Assembly (NCBI GenBank): GCA_964396785.1
Contig: CAYNFU010000002.1
Coordinates: forward strand, 3,572 to 67,571
Origin: RBG-16-42-24 sp964396785
GTDB lineage: Bacteria; Patescibacteriota; Microgenomatia; UBA8517
Length of the DNA: 64,000 nt
Reading direction: 5' to 3'
Part shown: positions 9,396 through 18,373 of the stretch, in pieces
Layout of the letters: every line of letters begins with the position of its first letter
Position numbering within the stretch: the first letter of the stretch is position 1
Position numbers and translations under genes: made by a program
The notes under the pieces: model-generated
The model's database searches: none
The model's input: only the letters and a program-made list of their open reading frames with translations
Told to the model about the DNA's origin: nothing

Positions 9396-10658
9396 TTAAA
9401 GCCTAATATTTTTTGGCGAAAGCCCCAAAACTAAACCTAATATTAGTTGGTTTTGTTGTAGCGTCAGCCAATAATGATCTGCGAGCCCAGAAATAAGAAT
9501 AAATGTGAGAACCCAGAAGAAACTCGAGTCTGTTTTTTTAAGGGAAAGAAAGATAACTAGACTTAGGAGTAAAACCCCGAGTATACCTGCTTCAACAAAT
9601 GTCAGGAGAAATATATTGTGTACCGGCTGAAGCCTCCAAGAAAATTCGGGTTCCCCCTCTTTTGGTAAATTTAAGATAAAGTTGTTAAGACCCACACCAA
9701 AAACTGGGCTCGTTTTTACTATCTCTCCCGCGCGCTTTGCAAGATAAAGTCTCTCCGAGAAACTCTCGTCAAAAACATATTTATTTTTTAGTAGATATTC
9801 CGAGAATATTGAAAAAAATAAGCTGACAACAACTGAGAAAACAAAAATCCATTTAGCTAAAGGCTCAAAGTCTAATTTTTTTCTTTTCGCCAAATAGACT
9901 CCTAAGAAAACAACTAATAAAGACACAAAAACCCATTGGGACAGTGTAAGAAGAAGGGCTGCAATCCCAAGAACAAATGAGCTCCATTTAAGGGTAATAT
10001 CTAATTTAGTCTTTGCCCTGAAGAAATTTGCCAATATTAGAAGGAATCCCAAAAAGGCTGCGAAAGAGTTCGGATGGGAAAAGGTGGAGTAGGGCCTTAG
10101 TAAGTAATATCCAAAGTAATTTGCAAGTGCAATTCCTGGAGTTTGGGCATTAAATGCTCTTTCGCCTAGAAAATAGAGTAACCCACCTAAGGAGCTTTGA
10201 GAAATAAATTGGGCAATTCCAACAGCTGAAAATAAAATTCCTGATAGAAGAAGGGGCCGGAAAAGAACTTTTTGAAGATTAATATTCTTTTTATTTCTTA
10301 TATAAATTGCAAAAAGAGCAAGTTCTATTACCTTTATCCATTTAATTAAGGCCAAATCTCTAGAGGAAGCCAGAAGGATATTAGTAACGGCAAATCCCAA
10401 TAGAATATAAACAAATGGGCGGTTAATTTTCCCGAGGAAAGAACTTTTGTTAAGTCTATTTTCTAAAATAAAAAGTGCTATTAGACTAAAAACCAAGACG
10501 TCGGTTAAATTTAGTGTGGGTGCAAAATAATCCACCCGAACCCCTTGCAAGTAGGAACTCTCTAGCCAAATGTGATAACCGAGTTGTGTAGGGATTAGAA
10601 AGATTAGTGAGGCAAAGATGATTTGCTGGGCGGCAATTATCTTCCCCAGCTTAAACAT
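9396..10658 (-). CDS. O-antigen ligase/Wzy-type polytopic membrane protein
   Basis: About 420 residues with ten or more hydrophobic helices. The PF04932-type signature is the periplasmic loop GEIVKTSPVFGVGLNNFIL then SWRLQPVHNIFLLTFVEAG, where the conserved G-x-G-x-N-x-F and P-H-N residues are seen. Such proteins ligate or polymerise lipid-linked glycans outside the membrane, suggesting a surface polysaccharide. The start is set at ATG 10658, one base after the jag stop; the longer frame would overlap jag. Confidence 0.75.
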   Translation of the reverse strand: MFKLGKIIAAQQIIFASLIFLIPTQLGYHIWLESSYLQGVRVDYFAPTLNLTDVLVFSLIALFILENRLNKSSFLGKINRPFVYILLGFAVTNILLASSRDLALIKWIKVIELALFAIYIRNKKNINLQKVLFRPLLLSGILFSAVGIAQFISQSSLGGLLYFLGERAFNAQTPGIALANYFGYYLLRPYSTFSHPNSFAAFLGFLLILANFFRAKTKLDITLKWSSFVLGIAALLLTLSQWVFVSLLVVFLGVYLAKRKKLDFEPLAKWIFVFSVVVSLFFSIFSEYLLKNKYVFDESFSERLYLAKRAGEIVKTSPVFGVGLNNFILNLPKEGEPEFSWRLQPVHNIFLLTFVEAGILGVLLLSLVIFLSLKKTDSSFFWVLTFILISGLADHYWLTLQQNQLILGLVLGLSPKNIRL

Positions 10659-10659
10659 T

Positions 10660-11139
10660 TTACTTTTCTTTTTTCTTAACCACCAAATAGCGCTCTTCCC
10701 CTTCACCTTCTGATTCTGTTGAAAGGTCTGGTTCTTCCGACAATGTCAAATGAACAATTCTCCTTTGGCTTGGGGTCAAATTATAAATTGGTTGGGGTTC
10801 TCCCGTTGTCCTAACTCTTTCGGCGGTGGACTCTGCAAGGTCTTTTAAGTGTTCCTCTTCTTTTTGTCTCCAATCACCAACATTGACTATCACGCGAATC
10901 CATTCCCCTAATTTTTGCTTTAACATCATTCCAATTGCCGCTTGAAAGGACAAAAGAGTTTGTCCGTGCCTTCCTATTAAAAGCCCTGTTTCGTTATCAG
11001 ATGAAATATTGATAACCAGTGCCTGATTTTCCTTATCTTCACTTACATCTATTTTTGCATCAACTCCCATTAAAATTAGGAGTTCCTCTGAGAGTTTTTG
11101 AGCAACCTCGGTGTTGGTTTCTTTTTTCTTTGCCGGCAT
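10660..11139 (-). CDS. jag: Jag/KhpB-type RNA-binding protein (KH and R3H domains)
   Basis: 159 residues. A KH domain with the GxxG loop (LIGRHGQTLLSFQAAIGMML) is followed by an R3H-like region (TAERVRTTGEPQPIYNLTPSQRRIVH). The N-terminal Jag_N domain of the longer Firmicutes proteins is absent. It sits in the usual rnpA-yidD-yidC-jag order, 2 bp after yidC. In other bacteria KhpB binds RNAs for cell-wall and division genes; this role here is inferred. Confidence 0.9.
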   Translation of the reverse strand: MPAKKKETNTEVAQKLSEELLILMGVDAKIDVSEDKENQALVINISSDNETGLLIGRHGQTLLSFQAAIGMMLKQKLGEWIRVIVNVGDWRQKEEEHLKDLAESTAERVRTTGEPQPIYNLTPSQRRIVHLTLSEEPDLSTESEGEGEERYLVVKKKEK

Positions 11140-11141
11140 AC

Positions 11142-11969
11142 TTAGGCTTTCTTAGGGTCCAATTTTAGCAGGCCTAACTTAATTAGCCAAGAAGTCAACC
11201 CTCCCCACCCTGAAGTTTTGTATTGTTGGTAGGCCTGAGTCAACGAAAAAAGAAACCAGTAAAGAGCTAGTCCCGAAGGAAATCTCAGTCCAAAAATTAC
11301 CGTTAAAAGTGGGAATGTATAAATCGTACTTTTCTGCATAGAAACCGAAATGTCGTCGGCTCCCCCCTTGGTCTTTTTTGCAAGCTTCTCCTCTTCGGAT
11401 ACATAAGGCGCCATCATTTTTGCCGAAAAAAATTGGATGAGGGCGGCTAGTATTAGAACTGGGCCTGGAAGAGCAAAGGGAAGGCCTGCGACCGGAAAGG
11501 CGTCTGGCTTGGTTATGTCAAAATATAAAAACTTTGTATTAACCACCGCTCCGCTTGCAAATTTTAGCGGTTCATAAAGTAGCTCATTAAACCTGCCGGC
11601 AATATCCCCGTCCGGAGAAAGCGTTCGGGTAAATACATTAAAGAAAGCAATCAGAACGACTATTTGAAGAATATAGGGAAGACATCCCGCACCTGGATTA
11701 AATTTCTCCTGTTTATAGAGCTCGGCCTGGGCTGAGGTAAAACCGGCTTTATCGTCTTTATGTTTTGCTTTTAATTTTTCGATACGCGGAGCCAGATCCT
11801 TCATTCTCTTCATTGAATCCATATAGGGCTTGGTCAGAGGGTTAAGAATGACTCTCAAAAAAAGGCTGAATCCAATTATTGCAAGTCCCATGTTTCCCCC
11901 CAAAGCTTTATAAAAAAGAATAAGTCCGTTAGTTAAGGGTTCTATTAGTAGGGTCGTAAAAATATTCAT
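11142..11969 (-). CDS. yidC: membrane protein insertase YidC/OxaA
   Basis: Inserts and folds inner-membrane proteins. 275 residues, the short form without the large periplasmic domain of Gram-negative YidC. The conserved positive groove residue is likely the Arg in GFSLFLRVILNPLTKP near residue 38. The coiled cytoplasmic hairpin follows (MKRMKDLAPRIEKLKAKHKD), and the five-helix core ends with LRFPSGLALYWFLFSLTQAYQQY. It overlaps yidD by 4 bp. Confidence 0.95.
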   Translation of the reverse strand: MNIFTTLLIEPLTNGLILFYKALGGNMGLAIIGFSLFLRVILNPLTKPYMDSMKRMKDLAPRIEKLKAKHKDDKAGFTSAQAELYKQEKFNPGAGCLPYILQIVVLIAFFNVFTRTLSPDGDIAGRFNELLYEPLKFASGAVVNTKFLYFDITKPDAFPVAGLPFALPGPVLILAALIQFFSAKMMAPYVSEEEKLAKKTKGGADDISVSMQKSTIYTFPLLTVIFGLRFPSGLALYWFLFSLTQAYQQYKTSGWGGLTSWLIKLGLLKLDPKKA

Positions 11970-12196
11970 ATTTTGTCAGCTACTGGGTCGTATCCATACC
12001 CACCAAAAGGGTGACAGCGTGAGACCCTTTTGAGAGAAAGAAGGAGTCCTTTTACTATTCCAAAGTGAGCTATTGCCTCCTTGGCGTACTCACTGCAGGT
12101 TGGAGTAAAGCGGCAGGCGTGGCCCAAATTAATTACCAAAATGGGAGAGATCGCCTTTTTATAAAAAGTAAGTATTATTGTAAAAACTTTTCTCAT
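11966..12196 (-). CDS. yidD: membrane protein insertion efficiency factor YidD
   Basis: 76 residues carrying the family signature CRFTPTCSEYAKEAI and CHPFGGYGYDPV. It is a membrane-associated helper of YidC. It overlaps yidC and lies 1 bp after rnpA, so the five-gene unit is almost certainly one transcript. Confidence 0.95.
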   Translation of the reverse strand: MRKVFTIILTFYKKAISPILVINLGHACRFTPTCSEYAKEAIAHFGIVKGLLLSLKRVSRCHPFGGYGYDPVADKI

Positions 12197-12197
12197 A

Positions 12198-12533
12198 TTA
12201 AATAATTTTTGTTATTACTTCTTTCACCTCATTTGTTATTTCCTCACCCGTTCGTTTAGTCGCCGTGGGCTTCGCAAAAAAAACTGCAAGGAAACCAAAA
12301 TCAACTTTCTCTAGCATCCCCCTTACTCCTTCCTTCATTGCCCTTTTTATTCTATTCCTTTCAACTGCTAATTTGCTAATTTTATTAGATACTATAAATC
12401 CAAATCTAGAAGGAATATTCTCCCCTTCATAAATAAATGACGCACCAAAACTTTCAGACTGAAGGGTTTTACCTTCTTTCTTTACTCTGGCAAATTCTCT
12501 CTCTTGGGCAAGGCTATACCGGTGGGGAAGCAT
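12198..12533 (-). CDS. rnpA: ribonuclease P protein component
   Basis: Protein subunit of RNase P, which trims the 5' ends of tRNAs. 111 residues. The basic RNR motif is seen as VERNRIKRAMKEGVR, and the N-terminal SLAQEREFARVKKEGK matches the family. Its position directly after rpmH is classical. Confidence 0.93.
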   Translation of the reverse strand: MLPHRYSLAQEREFARVKKEGKTLQSESFGASFIYEGENIPSRFGFIVSNKISKLAVERNRIKRAMKEGVRGMLEKVDFGFLAVFFAKPTATKRTGEEITNEVKEVITKII

Positions 12534-12534
12534 T

Positions 12535-12675
12535 TTATCTTGGCGTAAGGCGTGTCCTACCTCTATGTCTTCTTCTGGCTAAAACCTTACGACCGCCCTT
12601 TGAAACCATCCTTTCTCTAAACCCGTGGGTTTTAACTCTCTTTCTTTTGTTTGGTTGAAAAGTTCTTTTTGGCAT
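12535..12675 (-). CDS. rpmH: 50S ribosomal protein L34
   Basis: 46 residues, highly basic, translated from ATG 12675 to TAA 12535. It begins MPKRTFQPNKRKRVKTHGF and continues RERMVSKGGRKVLARRRHRGR, which matches the conserved L34 fold. It is a short gene, easily missed by length cut-offs. A TATACT box ends 6 nt upstream of the ATG, so translation probably starts at the first transcribed base. Confidence 0.96.
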   Translation of the reverse strand: MPKRTFQPNKRKRVKTHGFRERMVSKGGRKVLARRRHRGRTRLTPR

Positions 12676-12681
12676 CCAAGT

Positions 12682-12690
12682 AGTATAACA
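12682..12690 (-). promoter_or_regulatory. extended -10 (TGTTATACT) of the rpmH operon
   Basis: On the minus strand TG-T-TATACT ends 6 nt before the rpmH ATG. This is the spacing expected if the A of ATG is +1. Confidence 0.65.
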
Positions 12691-12725
12691 TTTTTTCTTT
12701 TCGGTTTTTTTGGGGGTTGACTAGT

Positions 12726-12734
12726 TGTGGATAA
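12726..12734 (-). promoter_or_regulatory. DnaA box upstream of dnaA
   Basis: TGTGGATAA is the exact complement of TTATCCACA. It overlaps the alternative GTG start at 12727, which argues that the real dnaA start is ATG 12757 and that the box may autoregulate dnaA. Confidence 0.7.
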
Positions 12735-12756
12735 CTTAATAAATAGACTATTGTAC

Positions 12757-14115
12757 ATGGTTAACTCCCAAACGCTCTGGCGTGATACCTTAGAGAGTAT
12801 TAAAGTTTCTGTCTCACCTGCAATTTTTTCTACGTGGTTTTCCCAAACGTTCCTGGCGAGTATTCAAAAATCTGGAAGTCGCTATGTTGTGGAAATTGGC
12901 TGCTCCTCATCTTTTGTAAAAACAACAATTGAAGGAAGGTACTTTGGTCTTTTACAAGACACTTTAACTAAAGCCCTTAATGGTCCCTGCGATCTTATGT
13001 TTGCGGTTAAACAAAACCCAGAAAAGAATCTTTCCAAAAACGATTTTGTGGCCCCTCTTTTTGTAAAAGAAGGGGAAAGGGAACTCGCCGACGCAATAAT
13101 AAGAGCACGGATTAGGCCGGGTTTTACATTTGAGAATTTTGCAGTCTCCTCGTCAAACCAGATGGCCCATGCGGCCGCAGAGGCGGTGGCAGGTAGTCCG
13201 GGTACTGCATATAATCCCCTCTTTATCTGGGGGGGAGTAGGAGTTGGTAAAACACACCTTATGATTGCCGTTGGACACTCCATTTTAAACCAAGACCCCA
13301 CGTCTAAAATTCTTTTAGTTACAGGAGAAGAATTTACAAACGATATAGTCGAGGGTATTAGAAATAAAACCACAACCGCCTTCCGTGATAAATACAGAAG
13401 ACTTAAGGGACTTCTTATTGACGACATTCAATTTATTGCCGGGAAAGACGCCGTACAGGAAGAATTTTTCCACACTTTTAATGCCCTAACCGGAGCCGGT
13501 GGACAGGTTATTCTAACTTCAGATAGGCCACCCTCAGAAATTTCAAAACTCGAAGAGCGTCTAAAAAGTAGGTTTGAGGCGGGACTCATCGTTGATATTA
13601 CCCCGCCAGACTTTGAACTTCGCTGCGCTATCACCCAAATTAAAGCCAAGGAAAGGGGAATGGAACTTCCAATGGATCTGGTACAGCTCATTGCCGCAAA
13701 TATCGATTCCGCGAGGCGCATAGAGGGGTTTCTGGTCAAACTCGCGAGTCAAGCCCGACTCAAAAAAACTCAGATTTCAGAAGAATTGGTAAACTCTCTT
13801 ATCGGCAAAGGGGATGAAACTACTCAAAAAGTTAAGGCCAGGCCTATTGAGGTAATCTCTGCCGTCTCTAAACATTACGCAATCGGCAAAAAATCCCTTT
13901 TAGGTAGTTCCCGAGTCCGCCAGGTCGCACGCCCCAGACAAATCTTAATGTACCTTCTAAGGCGAGAGCTGGGGCTTCCTTTAGAGGAAGTGGGTCGTCT
14001 TGTAGGCGGTCGCGACCATACGACCGTAATGCACGCTGTTGAAAAGATTGCCCACTTAGCCAGCGAGGATGAGCATATCCGTGGGGATTTACGGGGGATA
14101 AAAAATAGCCTTTGA
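12757..14115 (+). CDS. dnaA: chromosomal replication initiator protein DnaA
   Basis: AAA+ initiator that melts the origin. About 452 residues from ATG 12757; a GTG at 12727 would add ten residues but lies in a DnaA box. Domain I is short (NSQTLWRDTLESIKVSVSPAIF). The AAA+ core has Walker A GGVGVGKTHLM near residue 158, Walker B GLLIDDIQFIAGK near 221 and sensor segment VILTSDRPPSEI. The helix-turn-helix domain IV signature is GGRDHTTVMHAVEKI near the C-terminus. A weak TAGACT box ends 7 nt before ATG 12757. Confidence 0.96.
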   Translation: MVNSQTLWRDTLESIKVSVSPAIFSTWFSQTFLASIQKSGSRYVVEIGCSSSFVKTTIEGRYFGLLQDTLTKALNGPCDLMFAVKQNPEKNLSKNDFVAPLFVKEGERELADAIIRARIRPGFTFENFAVSSSNQMAHAAAEAVAGSPGTAYNPLFIWGGVGVGKTHLMIAVGHSILNQDPTSKILLVTGEEFTNDIVEGIRNKTTTAFRDKYRRLKGLLIDDIQFIAGKDAVQEEFFHTFNALTGAGGQVILTSDRPPSEISKLEERLKSRFEAGLIVDITPPDFELRCAITQIKAKERGMELPMDLVQLIAANIDSARRIEGFLVKLASQARLKKTQISEELVNSLIGKGDETTQKVKARPIEVISAVSKHYAIGKKSLLGSSRVRQVARPRQILMYLLRRELGLPLEEVGRLVGGRDHTTVMHAVEKIAHLASEDEHIRGDLRGIKNSL

Positions 14116-14314
14116 GGAATGTTCTAAGATTTTTTCCACTTATCAACATTAGCCTTGGCTTTATCCACAAAACTATCAACAAAAACTTATGCTTAATGTC
14201 CACACGAATACTAACCGAAAAGGGTTCTTAAAAGATGTTTTTTTTGCACTTATCAACAGTCCCTACTACTAGAACTACTAGTTTATATATGCTAAAAGAG
14301 GAAAGCCTAAAATT
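14116..14314 (+). other. putative replication origin (oriC) spacer with DnaA boxes
   Basis: The 199-bp spacer between dnaA and dnaN holds one perfect DnaA box, TTATCCACA (14161-14169), two one-mismatch boxes, TTATCAACA (14140-14148 and 14250-14258), and a weaker CTATCAACA (14173-14181). AT-rich runs lie at about 14188-14250 and 14278-14300. With the box at 12726 this makes a plausible bipartite origin around dnaA. A GAGGAAAG Shine-Dalgarno-like stretch precedes dnaN. Confidence 0.75.
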
Positions 14315-15427
14315 ATGAAATTAGAAACACTTCAAGAAAATTTTTCTAGGGCTTTAAGCGTAGCTTCTCGTTTTGCGTCAGCTAAAGCACAACTTCCCGT
14401 TTTGGGAAACATTTATCTCTCGGCTAACACAAATAAGCTCCTTATCTGTTCAACAAACCTTGAAGTATCTGTTGCAATTGCAATTGGAGCAAAAGTGGTA
14501 ACCGGTGGGGAAATAACAATTCCATCAAGAGTAATTAGCGAGCTTATTACAAACTTAACCCCGGGACCTATTACCCTTACTTCCGAAAAGGAAGTTCTGG
14601 AAATATCTTCGTCGAATTTTTCTTCAAGTATCTCGGGAATGAATGCGGCAGATTTTCCTAAAGTTCCAGAGTCACTCGGAAAGAATCCGTTTTCAATTCC
14701 GAAAGACGTGCTTTTGCAAGCCCTTAGCCAAGTATCATTTGCTGCCTCCGTCGACGAAACGCGGCCAGTTCTCACAGGGGTTCTATTTCTTTTTAAGAAA
14801 GGGGGCGTTACTTTGGTAGCAACCGACGGTTTTCGTCTATCTCAAAAAAAGCTTGCACTTAAAACTTTTGAGAAAGAGAAAAATATGATTCTTCCTAAAG
14901 GAGCTTTACTTGAACTTTCAAGGCTGACAAACGAGGATGAAGATATTTCTTTCTCTGTCCGTGAAGAAGATAATCAAGTTGTTTTTGGGGTAGGAGACAT
15001 GGTGTTAACTACCAGAGTTTTGGACGGGGAATTTCCAGACTTTGAGAAGATAATTCCAAAAGAAACCCGTGTCAGAGTAAGCGTGGATAAAGAAGATTTT
15101 CTGAGGGGAGTAAAGCTGGCCTCAGTCTTTGCAAGAGATTCGGCAAACATAGTTCGCCTTTCTTTAAAAAAGGACGGGGTTTTCATTCAAGCCGAAAGCC
15201 AAATGGCGGGTAGAGGAGAAAGCGTAATCGAAGCGAAAATTGAAGGGTCAACAACAAACGGATTTGAAATTACATTTAACTATAGATTCCTTGAAGAATT
15301 CTTACACGCCGTCCCCGGGGAGGACGTTGTTATTGGACTTTCTTCAGAAAATTCCCCAGGGGTTTTTACCGATCCGTCGGATCCTAATTTCCTTCATCTT
15401 ATAATGCCAGTGAGGGTTCAGGGTTAA
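14315..15427 (+). CDS. dnaN: DNA polymerase III sliding clamp (beta subunit)
   Basis: 370 residues, three-domain clamp. Family stretches include MKLETLQENFSRALSVASRFA at the start, RPVLTGVLFLF at the second-domain start, VATDGFRLSQKK, FPDFEKIIP and the C-terminal HLIMPVRVQG. It ends in a 4-bp convergent overlap with the next minus-strand gene. Confidence 0.96.
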   Translation: MKLETLQENFSRALSVASRFASAKAQLPVLGNIYLSANTNKLLICSTNLEVSVAIAIGAKVVTGGEITIPSRVISELITNLTPGPITLTSEKEVLEISSSNFSSSISGMNAADFPKVPESLGKNPFSIPKDVLLQALSQVSFAASVDETRPVLTGVLFLFKKGGVTLVATDGFRLSQKKLALKTFEKEKNMILPKGALLELSRLTNEDEDISFSVREEDNQVVFGVGDMVLTTRVLDGEFPDFEKIIPKETRVRVSVDKEDFLRGVKLASVFARDSANIVRLSLKKDGVFIQAESQMAGRGESVIEAKIEGSTTNGFEITFNYRFLEEFLHAVPGEDVVIGLSSENSPGVFTDPSDPNFLHLIMPVRVQG

Positions 15428-16416
15428 GATTTTAGAGCGGGTAAATAAAGAAGAATGGGGACCTCCCCACCGATACCTTTTACGGTTGCCGTACCTTTGA
15501 GCAAAAAGACTGGCTGAAATTTTCCTCCAACTAAAGTGTCGGCCAGATAGGCCAATTCAACTTCATTCACTACTACTTTTTCTAGATCCGCTTTGGGAAG
15601 GTCGACGATACTAATAAATCCTTCCTGGAGACTTATAACAACCGATTTATTAAGCGAACCTTTGAATTCCTGGAAGTTTTTTACTTGATGCTCTTCGTTG
15701 CCAAAGGATAAATCTATGAGAATTATCTCTGCTTTGATAATCGTCCCGTCTGGCGCAACCCAGACAGATATTGGTGAGGCGTTTGGATCTAATGTTAAGA
15801 TCTTAAATTCGCTTTCGATCGGAGAAAAATTCGCAACATTTATGTCTGCCTTTTCTTTAGTCGTTGAACGTAATCCCTCGGCTGCTGACTCGAACCTTTC
15901 AAGAAAAGTAAAATATGAGAAGGTAATCTCGCTCTCGTTATAAATAGAATTGTCGACAATAAAGTCTCTAGAGAGATTTATCAAAGATTCGTTACTAAGA
16001 TTTTGGTTAACATATTCAAAAGGAGGATAGTTAAGGGAATAACCTACCTTTCTTGTCCCACCATAAACAGTAAGAGTGTAATCGGAATTACTCCAATAGT
16101 ATCTAGTTCCATGGATTTTACCGCTAGCCGAGCGGGGTTCTCCTTCAAAACCAAACCCAGCCGCTACTTCTTTAGCCTCTTCTTCGGTTAATGGCGAAAG
16201 AGACTCAGATTCCAAAAGGCGAACCCTACCAGGGAAATTAAACTGGCTTTCTTTAATTGTAGTCTCAATTTGAAAGCCGCCACCAACAGGGTCTGGAATA
16301 TTTATGGTGGGAAGTGTAGTCACTAACTTGGATGATTTCTCTCTCCTGAAGAAAAACACAAATGCGGCTCCGAGAATTATAATTCCTATGATTACAAGCA
16401 CAATCTTTTTTGCCAT
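15424..16416 (-). CDS. membrane-anchored hypothetical protein
   Basis: 330 residues with one N-terminal transmembrane helix (IVLVIIGIIILGAAFVFFF) and a large extracytoplasmic part with mixed beta pattern (YYWSNSDYTLTVYGGTRKVGYSLN). No recognised domain. It lies downstream of the M23 peptidase gene on the same strand. A TAAAAT box 11 nt before its ATG suggests it also has its own promoter. Confidence 0.7.
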   Translation of the reverse strand: MAKKIVLVIIGIIILGAAFVFFFRREKSSKLVTTLPTINIPDPVGGGFQIETTIKESQFNFPGRVRLLESESLSPLTEEEAKEVAAGFGFEGEPRSASGKIHGTRYYWSNSDYTLTVYGGTRKVGYSLNYPPFEYVNQNLSNESLINLSRDFIVDNSIYNESEITFSYFTFLERFESAAEGLRSTTKEKADINVANFSPIESEFKILTLDPNASPISVWVAPDGTIIKAEIILIDLSFGNEEHQVKNFQEFKGSLNKSVVISLQEGFISIVDLPKADLEKVVVNEVELAYLADTLVGGKFQPVFLLKGTATVKGIGGEVPILLYLPALKS

Positions 16417-16439
16417 TTCTTTAGTTTATTTTAACCTAC

Positions 16440-18370
16440 TTACGGAACGGTTACATTACATGGGTCAAGATAATAGCATTGATAACGCACAGATTTAGGA
16501 ATGTAGGGTGGGGCCATGGGAAGAGCTGTTGAGGGGCTAAATTCATAGTGTAAGTGGGGNNNNNNNNNNNNNNNNNNNNNNNNNNNNNNNNNNNNNNNNN
16601 NNNNNNNNNNNNNNNNNNNNNNNNNNNNNNNNNNNNNNNNNNNNNNNNNNNNNNNNNNNAGGGTGGGGCCATGGGAAGAGCTGTTGAGGGGCTAAATTCA
16701 TAGTGTAAGTGGGGATCGCTTGTGCCGGTTGTATCGCTGGTACCTATTGTTTGACCCATAACGACTGTGTCTCCCGGGTCCACATTCACATCGTCAAGGT
16801 GGCCATAAACAGTTGAGAATGGAATTCCTCCACACGAAGAATTAATTCTAAGGCTGGTTCCATAAACACCCCCCGGTCCCGTTTGTGCAACACCGGTATG
16901 GGTTGCAATAACGGGGTGTCCGGCAGATGCTAGAATATCGATTGCTTCTACTGCCTGGTGGGTATATAAACCTCTCGGTCCCTGGACAATACGTAGAGTT
17001 CCCTCTGAGGCATAAGGAAAAATTGGCCAACCATATGGACATTCGTCCGGGGGATTGCCTATTCTAACGCCCGCGGAAGCAGACGCCTCAGTATTTTGCT
17101 CCTCTGGGACATCGGCAATAATCGTAAAAGTATCGTTAACCAATGAGTCTCGAAAAGATCCCGAAAATGATTGCTGGTAGGTAATAACATAAGCTTCGCC
17201 CACGGGTGAAAGGATAGGGGGTGGAATTGGAGGAAATGCGCTGGAGGACTGGCCATTTACGGTAATGTTTGTAATGGTTGGGCAGGGAGGGTTACCCGTT
17301 TCCTGAACTACCCTGCACTCGGACTGAAAGCGAATGTTTGTTAGAGTACTCCTTCTTGCTCTGATTTCTATTGTGTAAGTTACCGTAGCCGGAAGTTCCG
17401 AGTTATCAAATTCGCTATCGTTTGCGGATTTACTGATATCAATGTAAGGGTTGGTTATGGCGAGAGCTAATTCGGGTCCGGGCGGAACAATATAGGCGCC
17501 GGAGTTGATTATAAAAAGGATGAGGGCGATTGCAATTGGTATGGAGATAATTGCGATTATGGCGATACCCAGCATCGTTGAAAAGGTAGCCGAAATAATT
17601 CCTCCCAAAATCCCCAAAGTCTGAAATAAAAAGATAGCGGCTCCCCCCAGAGCGTCTTCGGCGCCCTTAACCCCCTTTTTTGCTGCCCTTAAAGCTCGGT
17701 CAATAGAACCGATTACGACGGTCGTGACGACAAAGGCAACGATGTTTCCTATTATCGGGACGCTAGATCCAAGGGCTTGGGTGACAGCTTGGGCGGCGGC
17801 TTGACCTCCAACTTTTGTTGCAACAGAGATAGCCGCCTTTCCCGCAATCTTTATTCCGGCCCCAACAGCCTTTTTTTTGGCCTGATCTAAAACTTTATCT
17901 AAGGCCATATTCGCCATCCCTTTAGCGGGACCCAGGTCAATTGACAGGTGTCCCACGGTTGGTACGCTTGCCAGTTGGTAGGTTGTATATTCTGGAAGAG
18001 GTTTAAGTGAGACATAACCCGGCTCTTCACGATACTCAACAATTTCCAGTTGGGTATTTTGCTCGAGGTAGGTATCTTTAATTTGTTCAGACAGCGTCTG
18101 GTTTTCCCCCTCGATAAGCCTTAAACGGTCGCGGACGCCCCCCAGAGAAGACTTACTTTCCTCGTCAAGGGATGTTTTTTCAATCTCGGTTGTAAGAGAC
18201 CCGCTTGTTACACCCGAAGCGAATAAAACAAGCGGAGGGGCGAAATCCAGATTGTCCTTGATATAACCCAAGCCGGCTTCTTTAATGTCCTGATGGAGCT
18301 TTTCGACGTTTGGCCCTCTTACCCCTGGGGCTTGTAAGTAGGTTATTTTTAAAGAGACTTCTTTTGCCAT
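16440..18370 (-). CDS. M23-family peptidoglycan endopeptidase of the T4SS locus (contains assembly gap)
   Basis: Large membrane protein with a C-terminal LytM/M23 metallopeptidase. Hydrophobic helices lie in the middle (near residues 205-225 and 250-300), then beta-sandwich-like repeats, then the peptidase: YTHQAVEAIDI carries the first zinc ligands, STVYGHLDDV follows, and HLHYEF supplies the HxH motif. The 100-N gap at 16560 plus a duplicated 55 bp sits near the C-terminus. Read as written, the tail is frameshifted. Removing 155 bp restores 591 residues ending YYLDPCNVTVP at TAA 16440. It starts 4 nt after virB4. A role in cutting cell wall for secretion is inferred. Confidence 0.82.
16505..16714. 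other. assembly gap flanked by identical 55-bp ends
   Basis: 100 N (16560-16659) lie between two identical 55-bp copies (16505-16559 and 16660-16714). This is an unmerged contig overlap and not a biological repeat. One copy and the N should be removed. Confidence 0.92.
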
Positions 18371-18373
18371 TTA

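Noticed and set aside
12727..12756. GTG 12727 as the dnaA start
   Set aside because: It lies within a perfect DnaA box, and ATG 12757 gives the normal domain I N-terminus with a -10 box 7 nt upstream.
16505..16714. 55-bp direct repeats around N runs as biological repeats
   Set aside because: Four unrelated loci show the same 55-bp plus 100-N pattern, and removing one copy always restores a gene, so this is an assembly artefact.
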